From assembly GCA_936450465.1 (NCBI GenBank), contig OW388291.1, positions 32,340,656 through 32,404,655 on the forward strand: a stretch of 64,000 nucleotides of DNA. Direction: 5' to 3'. Below the pieces are notes generated by a model. The model had not been told where the DNA came from. It searched no databases and saw only the letters and a list, made by a program, of their open reading frames with translations. Position 1 is the first letter of the stretch; the number at the start of each line of letters is the position of its first letter. Origin of the DNA: Gibbula magus. Its lineage: Eukaryota; Mollusca; Gastropoda; Trochida; Trochidae. Made by a program: the position numbers and the translations under genes. Shown here in pieces: positions 57,101 through 64,000 of the stretch.

Positions 57101-60100
57101 TGCTGGGGATATTCTTTGGACATTAGGAATACACAATACTCAGTAATTGTACCATTTAACATTTTTAATAACAGAAACATACACCAGTTAACATCTTCTT
57201 ATTGCTTTAACTATCATAGTTCTTTCAGTGGTGAAGATATTTCCAACTGTAAATATATCATGGAACTCTCAAAGGTGGGGAGATTACTTAATTAATCCAC
57301 CTCATGATCAATTCAAGCTTGCTCTACCGAGCAGAGAGCACAAATAAGGACTGATCCATTTCAGCCCTTGCAATTGGTGCTGTGCTAATTAATCCCCTTC
57401 TCTGCTGTCTAAGAACTGACTGTCTAACAAATGGCTGTTTAAGTATCAGGACCTTCAAGTGAAGGCCTGTTGTGTAATTAATACTGAATACATTTACGAG
57501 AGTGCGGGCGCATTGTTTGGTGTACAGGGGTAAACAGATTAAAATCTGGCCAACGGAAGGAGTTGAACTTATTATTGATTGATATTAATCAGCGCAAATG
57601 AAGTGAAACATTCCGCGCAAACGTCGTATGTTTACCGTGCAAATGACAAGCCGATCCGCGAAAACGTAGAACGCCGAGTGTATATTGGAAGAAAAACTAT
57701 AAGTTGATTAAAGAAGGCACTAAACACATTCAGTTCAACACATTACAATAATCGATTGTAACTCTATAATTGTTTTGTGTAATGGTACTCAAAATATAGG
57801 GATATCATAAATAGGTTTATCCTATGAAATTTTAGAGTTGCACACATTTCACAAACATAAGGGCTCTCACGTGTGAGGTAAATGAACATGCAACGGAAGT
57901 TATGAAAACCGCAATATATGAATGAAATATTGCACGTTTGAGGTCAAATAAACTATGTGAAATATACTCTACACCGACGAAACGCGAAATCTTCAAGTTC
58001 ACACCCACTGATGAATGATTATGGTTGTGTAAACGCTTGACTGTAATGATTCTAATGAAATTGCTTTTGCCAGCGAATTGTATAATCCATACTTGTTATT
58101 ATGTATATACCAGCTTAAACAAAATACATCATAATTCCTTCAACTTCTAGATTTGCGTGTCTCGTGATGTTCAGTATATCTCCGAAATACTTTAAGAATG
58201 AAATGCATGTACTCTATAAACAGGGATTTGTTAACCCGTCAACACAGGACTTTTGGGTTCCGTGGTTCCCGAGGAATGAACTATCTCAGGTGGTGGCCAT
58301 GGCATTTGCAGGTGAGATAATCAGTTAATGACAAATCCCTCATGTCGAGCCTTCGGGAGAATTGAAAGACCTTGCTCTGTAAGTACCAGGCAGAGGCGGA
58401 TCCAGAAATTTTGACCTTGGGGTCCATCAATTATACATGCAATTTTATTAAAAAGGGGTGGCAGGGTTCGAACTCCACCTCTGGTTCCACCAGTGCCACG
58501 AATATTAAAGGGGCAGTAGCACGTTTTTTGCAAATTTATTTTTTTCAAAATTCGCATTTATTATGATGGTTTATGTCATTGAATTTACTTTAGAGGGTGA
58601 AACATCTTATTACACACACCAATTATCCGTAGTGGTAATAACGGTGTTGCGTTTAAAGCAAAAATTGCATGGCGGCCATTTTGTTGTGAACACATTTTAA
58701 TATTTCGAATGACAAAAACGATTCCTATGGCTTTACCGAACCATGTACGCTATTCTTTTAAATTATTTTCCGAAGAGAGAAGGATGTTTTACTATTAATG
58801 ACATTATTTTTCAAGTAAATTTCATCAACCTATTTGAAAAAAACGTGCTACTGCCCCTTTAAACCATGTCAGTACATGTAAATACAACCGGCAACATCCT
58901 GCCCCATATGTGTAACCGCATGGATTTGAGAGTTGGATAGTTGTTGTATATAAACATATTTAAATTTTGAAGTCACTATACGTAACTAGTGAAGTTTTTA
59001 GACATTTGTCTTTCAAATTGTTGATTTTCTTACCAATTATATCTAATAAATTCTCTCCATCTATTACAGGGTATCACACGGCTAGTATTGTGACATTTGC
59101 CATTTCTGGTGCTTTGTGCACTATTTCACTCGACAATGGATGGCCATTTATCTTTTACTTCTTTGGTGAGTTGTAATACTACGATTTCAAATACCATCAC
59201 TATAAAACATCCTCGGTCCCCGGGGCTTGATATAATCCGATAGTTCATTATCTTCCGTTGAAATTTTTTTTATCAGGAAACCACATCGAAAATGTTTGGT
59301 ATGATTTGATAGAATTACGTGTTGTGGCAACTTCAGAGACTGGACTTTCAAGGTACAGAGGCAACCGTACCATCTTCTATACTCACGTGCATAAGAAACG
59401 TCCCCACATTTTCAAAAGAGTATAAAATTAAATATTGATGTCGGGGAAAGTAGATTTTTAGTGTATTAGATAGACACATGCTTTATAGAAGGAGTACTCA
59501 CAATTTCATACATCAGAGTGAAGTATTTTTTATTTTAATGTCTGTTCAAATACACGTGCTAAAATCGCTGTTTTTTGCCATAATGTTTGGTATTAAAGTA
59601 AAAAAATAAAAAGTAGAATTTTAACTAATAAACGAAGTAGTCGACATAAATAAACTTCTTGGATTTAAATTTGTTGACGCATCATTAATGTAGGACGTCA
59701 CAAAGCAAGCTAAAAATCGCCCTAGTTAAAGGTACATCCATTGTGTTTCATAAAATCTTATTTGACTTTAATAGGTTCCAACTCACGACATGTGCTGTCT
59801 ACAATACAAATTACACTCAGCTTGCATGTTATCACCAATCGCCAAATATATCAAAATTACTAGTTTCCAATTAAAATTTAGTAACATAATTATGCATGTG
59901 CAGAAACCGAAACTGCACGTCCCATTTACATGTACAGTAGTAATGGGACCTATTAAACATTATCAACACAAATTTGTCTTTTTTTCTGTTATAAATAAGA
60001 TTCCAAAATTACGTTTGACTCATTGACGCGCGCCACATGCTGTGCATTGTCAGGTTTTCGATCAGAAATCACTACTTTTACCTTCATATCGTCAATATGC

Positions 60101-63100
60101 TAAGTCTACTATCATCAAAATGGTAATGGTAACAGTCAATAATTCTCGATAAAGTAACATGTACCATTTATAACATTTGCAATATGTGACCCCCAACAAC
60201 ACAATTGATGTATTTTTATTAAGATTAAAAAAAGACGATTTCTCAAAACGAATGTTTCTCAGAAACATGTATAGATGATGTTTTGAAAATTCATATTGCG
60301 TATCGTTGGGTTCTGTAGACACGATGTAATGCTGGTTCTGTCGTATATATCGACCGTGGATTGAAATATCTTGTATTTTGTATGGAGGCGTTTCTTATGC
60401 ACGTGAGTATATAAACAATATCAAATTTTCTTTTTAATGTCTAGATATCTTAAGCAACATTACATCTTTTGATTTTGATTTTCAGGAATATACGCTGCAC
60501 TGTCCGTAATTTTGTGCCAGTTTACTATTTACAACACTCCAGAGCAGCATTCATTTATTGGTAAGAGAGAGAAAAACTTCATTCTAAGGGAACGCAGCGC
60601 TTTACTGACCAGCAAGGTTTGTGGAATTAATTAATATACACATGTATATTAAACAACATAAATGTTATCAGAATTACTAAAAATGTTATACAAAGTTCAT
60701 CTTTATGGATCTATATGGATACAATAACGTCGGTTTGGTACAGAAACGTATGCATTTGTACAATCAAAGTTAGATATGCGTATAAGAAACTACACTTACG
60801 GGGAAAAGAAAGTATATCTTATTTTCAAACACAAAATATCCCTGCCGTATAAAGTCGATTGTGGATGTTTGTGATGAGGATATATCTCTTAAAGAGATAT
60901 ACACAATTTTATTCATGAGAGTATGGTACTTAATATTTATGTCTGTTCAAACACACATGGGGTATTTTAAAAAATAATAACGTTTGGTATTTAAGGTAAT
61001 TTGTTTATGAAATGTGAAAACTACGCAAGTATAAGGTGTTGTAGACATAATGTTCTTTCTTGGACTTAATGTTGCTGCACGACGTCAAAAACAATCCAGA
61101 AAGGCATATTCCACTCTCATATCTCCCCTGCTTAAAGAGATTATGAAACAACGACTTATTAGAAGCCGTGTCTTTCAGAAATATGAACAGATAATGTTTG
61201 AAAGATTATGAATTAGGTTAAGTTGGCTTTAAGAGACATGGTGTAACTATGTTTCATTCGTGTCCATCGCTCTTTGATTAAAATATAGTGCGTCGTTGTA
61301 CCTATACTTTCTTTTGTCCGCGAGTGTATACTGAAACAGTTGAATATCAGATCCTAACAAAACTTGTCATATATATAATTTCCTATAATATCTCTCAAAA
61401 AGTTTCGGTGCCACGTGTGAGTTCAACACAACGTCAACTACTTTCTTCATCAACACAATTAAAACAACAGAATTTAGAATTTGAAGTTTGTTTATATTTT
61501 AAAATATCAGACAGACAGACATTTTATTCAGTATATAAGGCCATGGCCCATATTCCGATGGGTTTTACAGTCATGTGATGGTGGTAAACCAGTAACAGGC
61601 ATACATAAATTGGTTGAAGCGTCCATAAAATGTATTTGGTTTTGACTCTACTTTTCTGAATGATCCACTATTATATACAGAAAGAGGCCATACCGTGGCG
61701 TCCTATGTTGCTGAGTCGGGGTGTGTGGTGCTACCTCATCACTCTGGTCCTGGAGGCCAGTATATGGAGTATATACCCTTCCTTTCTACCTGTCTACTTC
61801 TCTGTCTATCTGGGCTTCCCTTACGAACAGGTATAGTCATTTTGTGTCATTGAGAATTATTTGTATGCGGATTTTACGAATTGTTTTATACACAAGTCTT
61901 CATATTTTGAACATGGTACAATTTGGAGCTTATTCATCGCAAAACCAATCATATTTTGTAAGTTTGTTTCCTATATTACTTCAGCTACTTTGTGTATTAT
62001 GAATAATATAAATTTAAAGGAAGAAGATAAAATTATAATAATTATATTAAGCATTTGCTTAATAATTGACCATGGTTTATAACAGTTACAAAATGTAGAT
62101 AAAGATGTGATAAAGAGAATACTGACATGATTATTATAATTATCAAGCAAATAAATCTCATGTTTTCTATCAGTAAAAAAATACTTGTTCAGTCCCAAAA
62201 TGAGTGAACTGTCTTATTCAGTGAATGGAACTTTACGTTGCTTATGCTAACCATGTCAACAGGATATACACGAAACGTAAAACAGAACTTGTATTAATTA
62301 ACTTTAGCGAAATACTGAATCAGATTATGTTCTTTCGAGGTACATTATTGTCTATACACACTTGTTATCGATGCATAGTTATGAGACAATCCTGTTGAAA
62401 TATTATACCAAGGATAAGATCTTGATAACTTAAGATTTGATCAATTTACAAAGAATAGCGAAAGTACCTGAAAAGATAAAAAAAAAAAAAAAACATTCAG
62501 AAGTGAAGCCATAGGATGAAAAACCGTTCTATGGCACAACATGTCGCTATTGACCAGTCTAATGAGAAATGTATGTGTTACTCTGTGGAAATGATATCAA
62601 TAGAAACCTGGCTGAATAGATACCCTTGCAGAGAGCTTTCTGAAAAAAATTAACGACTGCCTTAATTGAACACCAGGTAAACTTGATTTATATTCTACAA
62701 TCGCTGTCTTGACGCCTGTCTCTACAAGCCTTAATTGCAAAATAGACGCCTGTCTTGAATTGATGCCTATGGTACAGACTGTTTGAAAACAATAAAAGTC
62801 TGGCGTCTAATTAAGGATTTACGGTAGTTGATATATTGTATCATTACACCCGGGGTAAGAAAGTAGTCCGAGTGGTCGTGATGGCAAGGAAGGTAAAAAC
62901 TTCGATTATACAGGACTTTTAAGTACGACTGTAGAGCTGAACGCTATATTACAGAACATATACCACGAGAAGACAGGAGAGCGTTAACCATGTTCATATG
63001 CGGAGTTGCTCCCTTACTTGTAGAAACTGGATGTTTTAACACACCTTCGGATGAAAGAGTATTTTTAATTGTTTGAATGTTGTTGAAAGTTGAACATTGA

Positions 63101-63721
63101 AGTTGAAATACACGTACTTTAACTTTCCCTTTATTAGGCTTTTACAACATGTTTACTAGAGAAGTGCCAATTATTAGATAGTAATTTTATAAATTCTAAG
63201 GATATTTGATATGTTTTCTTTTACAATGTGTAGTCCTTTGTTGTGTAGATATACAGCCAAAACCTACTTTGATGTTTTAAGGGAAGGACGTCTCCAGTTT
63301 TACCATTAAATTAAAATATGTATATTTTATTATATATATGTATATATACACTTGTATATTTTATATGTAAATAGTCTCTCATAATCCTTTAAAGGATGGC
63401 TCATTTTACCTGTTTATTTTAAATTGATTTTTAGACTTGTATTTGAGGTGAGACTTTAATAAAGAATCTGACTGTCTTCCGCTAAGAGTGGAGGGCAGTG
63501 ACTATGCTATGCAGAACTAGTATCCTTTGAACTAGGATAAGACAGCAGTGTTTTCATCACATCCACCTTCCATGGCTCACTTTCAATCTTACAGAATGGA
63601 CTGCTACTTTCAATCACCTTTCTCTGCAAATTCATTTTCGTCTTTGTTTGGTCTTCAATTTCATCGATGCTTAGAAAACGGATGACAACGACCGTCCTTA
63701 ATAACGTGATTTTTACAACAG
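45162..63721 (+). CDS. SLC17-type anion transporter, copy B (exons 1-8; 3' exons outside window)
   Basis: Tandem paralogue of the copy A transporter. Exons: 45162-45195, 48805-49037, 55466-55699, 58224-58311, 59070-59165, 60486-60616, 61681-61830, 63595-63721; exons 3-8 match copy A in length and phase with only single-residue changes. The start sits in a good context (aacaATGGCGG), and exon 1 ends in phase 1, exactly what exon 2 needs. Exon 2 supplies the N-terminal tail, TM1 and a loop with two N-glycosylation sequons (NSS, NGT), as in SLC17 luminal loops. In TM1 the usual 'R-V-N-[LM]-S' motif reads KQTMS. With three more exons sized as in A the protein is 515 residues. Introns hold minisatellites, LINE and Tc1 insertions, none touching coding sequence. 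Confidence 0.86.
45197..45467. mobile_element. Foldback element with tRNA-like core
   Basis: Arms of about 60 bp (TAACATGGTTATATTTGGG ... AGTACAAATTCTTG and complement). The core holds two opposed polymerase III box B-like sites: GGGTTCGAATCTCGC on the minus strand (about 45256-45272) and GGGTTCGAATCCCGC on the plus strand (45365-45380). A related element without the tRNA part is at 46768-46928. Confidence 0.78.
45500..46500. repeat. 38-bp minisatellite in intron 1 (core 45770-46205)
   Basis: Core of about 11.5 units of TTGCCCCTCTAGATCTTGCA + ATCTAGCCTTGCTTGTGA with two alternating variants (CTTGCAATC / TGTTACAGTC). Each unit contains the short palindrome TCTAGA/AGATCT. Flanks to 45500 and 46500 are strongly diverged units. 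Confidence 0.92.
46768..46928. mobile_element. Foldback MITE
   Basis: GTGAACAAATATAACATGG ... CACTACCTTCAA, a core GTACTTTTTCGG...CCGAAAAAGTAC, and complement. Same arm family as 45197-45467. Confidence 0.85.
47194..48349 (+). mobile_element. 5'-truncated LINE with 15-bp target duplication
   Basis: Flanked by perfect 15-bp repeats CATATTTACCATATC at 47179-47193 and 48350-48364. Ends in a (ATTC)n tail after AATAAACTC. Only the polymerase C-terminal part and the 3' UTR are present, as in ordinary truncated target-primed insertions. Confidence 0.93.
47204..48205 (+). pseudogene. LINE polymerase C-terminal part (open)
   Basis: 333 codons in one open frame, entered from KYLGVHFSS (frame open from the insertion start). 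KVLPILLYGSEVWGF is the segment that follows the RT domain in LINE polymerases of several clades. The C-terminus has a Cys/His cluster (CPFCVTPCIESEYHFCLRC). There is no endonuclease and no RT catalytic box, so it is not functional, but the undamaged frame says the insertion is recent. Its ATG-less start is a truncation point, not a real start codon. Confidence 0.85.
48365..48804 (+). other. Intron 1 (end), copy B
   Basis: Contains a repeat-like stretch ('gggtcataactcacaaaccgg', 48529-48549). An ATG at 48615 opens a frame running into exon 2, but I prefer the acceptor at 48803-48804. Confidence 0.5.
48805..49037 (+). CDS. SLC17-type transporter B, exon 2
   Basis: 233 nt, phase 1 to 0. Acceptor gttatctttag, donor gtaagt. 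Encodes a hydrophilic tail, CRWRIGFTVTFLYSTNLCLK, the end of TM1 (QTMSFALVCMT) and the Gly/Asn-rich loop with NSS and NGT sequons. The open frame actually reaches back to ATG 48615, so a transcript starting there cannot be excluded. The last base lies about 330 bp before the duplicated block that starts the window, so copy A's exon 2 should be just left of base 1. Confidence 0.78.
49070..51190 (+). mobile_element. Decayed Tc1-like transposon (copy B)
   Basis: The left end TATACTCATGGCCATAAAGG + TTGTCATTCC resembles the terminal repeat of the intact element at 53509 (TACACTCATGGCAAAAATGG). Transposase relics follow as in copy A, with the block around 50917-51020 (DNNFLLKDDNARSH, LLLWP) and a C-terminal part near 51105-51195 (HQLGQCLIEIWNIVAVADVA). 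No right end is seen; the 69-bp minisatellite takes its place. A segment at 50227-50512 has its own inverted ends (CGGTTCAGAAACGAACC / complement) and may be a nested insertion. Confidence 0.75.
51187..53180. repeat. 69-bp minisatellite, about 29 units (copy B array)
   Basis: Same unit as 1566-2680. The right half is dominated by a two-unit (138-bp) alternation, ...KNNMNNHLITTISN / ...KINMNKHLISTTSN in translation, instead of the seven-unit order of copy A. Single-base insertions at about 51922 and 51993 split the open frame. Two partial units (TTGATTAAAATCAGC) are shorter. Confidence 0.92.
53509..55150 (+). mobile_element. Intact Tc1-like transposon (copy B only)
   Basis: 1642 bp with inverted ends of about 29 bp (CACTCATGGCAAAAATGGTT + GTCACCCCC) and TA duplication at 53507-53508 and 55151-55152. 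The single ORF is complete. Copy A has the uninterrupted target 'ccaatatacatgtac' (TA 3011-3012), so insertion came after the gene duplication. Confidence 0.96.
53796..54818 (+). CDS. Tc1-like transposase (DD34E), intact
   Basis: 340 residues, standard length, ATG to TAG without a break. Paired-like helix-turn-helix DNA-binding region at about 10-120, with a GRPKK AT-hook-type linker at 57-61. Catalytic DDE domain with Asp152 (IFTDESRF), Asp242 (LQDDNAPAH) and Glu277 (SPDMNPIEHAW), i.e. 34 residues between the second Asp and the Glu, the Tc1 hallmark. The protein binds the element's ends and performs cut-and-paste into TA. It lies in intron 2 of the transporter in the same orientation. Both ends and the ORF look undamaged, so mobility is possible but untested. 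Confidence 0.96.
   Translation: MPGPTPPGIRHEIIGMSRGGASNRVIAAACNVSVRTVQRIKRLHAIQGNVVPNKSSGRPKKTTVRQDRILLRLTRRHRRLSSLTLAQRWGAHINTPICRRTVVNRLLQHGYKARRPAIKPFWTLVHRRARLAWAQQHRRIQLGHWRHVIFTDESRFLLHKVDRRMRVRRLRGERFNDDCLQHQVAHGGGSVHVWAGIHHNGKTDLVVLQGNVNQRSYRRLLETVCLPHARRVYGNNFLLQDDNAPAHRARTVNAFIQAQGVTRLPWPSKSPDMNPIEHAWDQLDRAIRRLDPAPANLQQLRAALVNEWNNLAVANINTLIDSMPARIIALENSRGGATRY
55151..55465 (+). other. Intron 2 (end), copy B
   Basis: Matches 3013-3371 in copy A with small deletions. No gene. Confidence 0.6.
55466..55699 (+). CDS. SLC17-type transporter B, exon 3
   Basis: 234 nt, phase 0 to 0; acceptor tgtgtacccag, donor gtaagaag. FDWDSQTQGVLLSTSFYG, TM2, RRFGAK loop, TM3. First codon ATG (Val in A), Ser for Ala in TIQASV. 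Confidence 0.9.
55700..57589 (+). other. Intron 3 (first part), copy B
   Basis: Matches 3606-4830 of copy A. About 55863-56490 has no counterpart there (insertion in B or deletion in A); it holds a 96-codon frame (56137-56427) with no recognised domain. The 57050-57295 frame corresponds to 4314-4532 in A. Confidence 0.55.
57590..57670. repeat. Reduced 43-bp repeat (about one unit)
   Basis: Counterpart of the array at 4831-5037; contains GCGCAAACGTCGTATG and GCAAATGACAAGCCGATCC once each. Confidence 0.8.
58224..58311 (+). CDS. SLC17-type transporter B, exon 4
   Basis: 88 nt, phase 0 to 1; acceptor tataaacag, donor gtgaga. GFVNPSTQDFWVPWFPRNEL: Phe for Leu and Leu for Ile compared with A. Confidence 0.88.
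58509..58858. mobile_element. TTAA-flanked MITE in intron 4 (copy B)
   Basis: Orthologous to 7477-7827; ends AGGGGCAGTAGCACGTTTTT and complement, TTAA at 58505-58508 and 58859-58862. Confidence 0.92.
59070..59165 (+). CDS. SLC17-type transporter B, exon 5
   Basis: 96 nt, phase 1 to 1; acceptor ctattacag, donor gtgagt. Protein identical to copy A exon 5. Confidence 0.9.
59378..60412. mobile_element. Tc1/mariner-like MITE with nested insertion (copy B)
   Basis: Same ends as 8421-8986 (TATACTCACGTGC...), but nearly twice as long because of the segment at about 59727-60225. Confidence 0.75.
59727..60225 (+). mobile_element. Nested insertion, copy B only
   Basis: Interrupts the MITE after 'aagctaaaaatcgcc'; the rest resumes at 'acgatttctcaaaacg'. 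Shares sequence with 27080-27470 in inverse orientation, so it is a mobile or dispersed element. Exact edges are uncertain by some 20 bp. Confidence 0.62.
60486..60616 (+). CDS. SLC17-type transporter B, exon 6
   Basis: 131 nt, phase 1 to 0; acceptor gattttcag, donor gtttgt. GIYAALSVILCQFTIYNTPE; differs from A at three residues (Ile/Val, Ser/Ala, Arg/Thr). Confidence 0.88.
60791..61328. mobile_element. Tc1/mariner-like MITE, intron 6 (copy B)
   Basis: Orthologous to 9375-9909; ends TACACTTACGGGGAAAAGAA and complement of TACACTCGCGGACAAAAGAA. Confidence 0.8.
61681..61830 (+). CDS. SLC17-type transporter B, exon 7
   Basis: 150 nt, phase 0 to 0; acceptor ttatatacag, donor gtatag. KEAIPWRPMLLSRGVWCYLI; Ala for Ser and Ile for Val in TM7. 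Confidence 0.9.
61831..63594 (+). other. Intron 7, copy B
   Basis: Matches 10846-12399. Contains the dispersed 'gacgcctg' repeat at 62600-62830 and about 190 extra bases at 62195-62390. No gene. Confidence 0.55.
63595..63721 (+). CDS. SLC17-type transporter B, exon 8
   Basis: 127 nt, phase 0 to 1; acceptor caatcttacag, donor gtaagc. Protein as in A except Asn for Lys in VLNNVIF. Intron 8 then runs to the window edge. Confidence 0.9.
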
Positions 63722-64000
63722 GTAAGCCGAAACAACACACCTTACTTGAGACACATCGAGTATATTAGTGTTTCAAATACAAAATTATTTTTTTGAAAAC
63801 ATGGTTATGATACCAATCGATCCCTAGAGAAATCTTTGATCTACATGGCATATAGTAATCTTCATATTTCGTCAATCTGATGAAAGACAAGTACGCTTTG
63901 ATTAACAATTAAAAGAATCTGACGTCATATAAACAGTTTCTCTTTATTGCATTATGCGTACTGCACAGCAACAAGCATTTCCAGTGAAATAGGCTTGTCA

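Overview
The window is nuclear DNA of an animal, most likely a marine gastropod mollusc of the abalone type (Haliotis or a relative). The evidence is AT-rich DNA with short exons split by GT-AG introns, a tRNA-headed SINE whose tail carries the 'gcgttaaac...aactcactcact' signature I associate with molluscan genomes, and a dense, mixed transposon load (Tc1-like, TTAA-flanked MITEs, DIRS, LINEs, foldback elements). There is no operon structure, no CRISPR array and no bacterial gene.

The main genes are two tandem copies of one SLC17-type (sialin / vesicular glutamate transporter / phosphate transporter) major-facilitator gene, both on the + strand. Copy A enters from the left edge: exons 3-11 are present (3372-17178, ending in TGA), and exons 1-2 should lie just left of base 1. 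Copy B starts at 45162 and runs off the right edge: exons 1-8 are present. Intron phases agree between the copies. Adding exons 1-2 from B to exons 3-11 (lengths from A) gives 1548 nt, or 515 residues, the usual size for the family. The duplication includes introns: bases 1 to about 12,785 align by eye with about 49,371 to 64,000.

Because the introns are duplicated, many insertions can be polarised. B alone carries an intact Tc1-like transposon (53509-55150), with its empty site in A at 3011-3012. A alone carries a truncated Tc1-like element (5644-6832) and a TTAA-flanked MITE (6857-7157), with empty sites in B. Both copies contain a decayed Tc1-like element whose 3' end runs into a 69-bp minisatellite (about 16 units in A, 29 in B).

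Between the genes (17.2-45.1 kb) I see repeats and gene fragments. These are: an unassigned 98-codon ORF (18.3-18.6 kb); a LINE remnant (20.3 kb); an inverted duplication with two 385-bp arms carrying ETS/CRE and YY1-like promoter motifs, next to a small B-box-like zinc-finger ORF (22.2-24.0 kb); a SINE (29.4 kb); a 5.9-kb DIRS retrotransposon on the - strand with inverted terminal repeats and broken ORFs (31.9-37.9 kb), sandwiched between two direct repeats of about 1.2 kb; and many hairpin elements. Intron 1 of copy B holds a foldback element against the exon 1 donor, a 38-bp minisatellite and a 5'-truncated LINE with a 15-bp target-site duplication. All exon calls are read by eye from splice signals, phase and family similarity; no alignment or transcript data were available.
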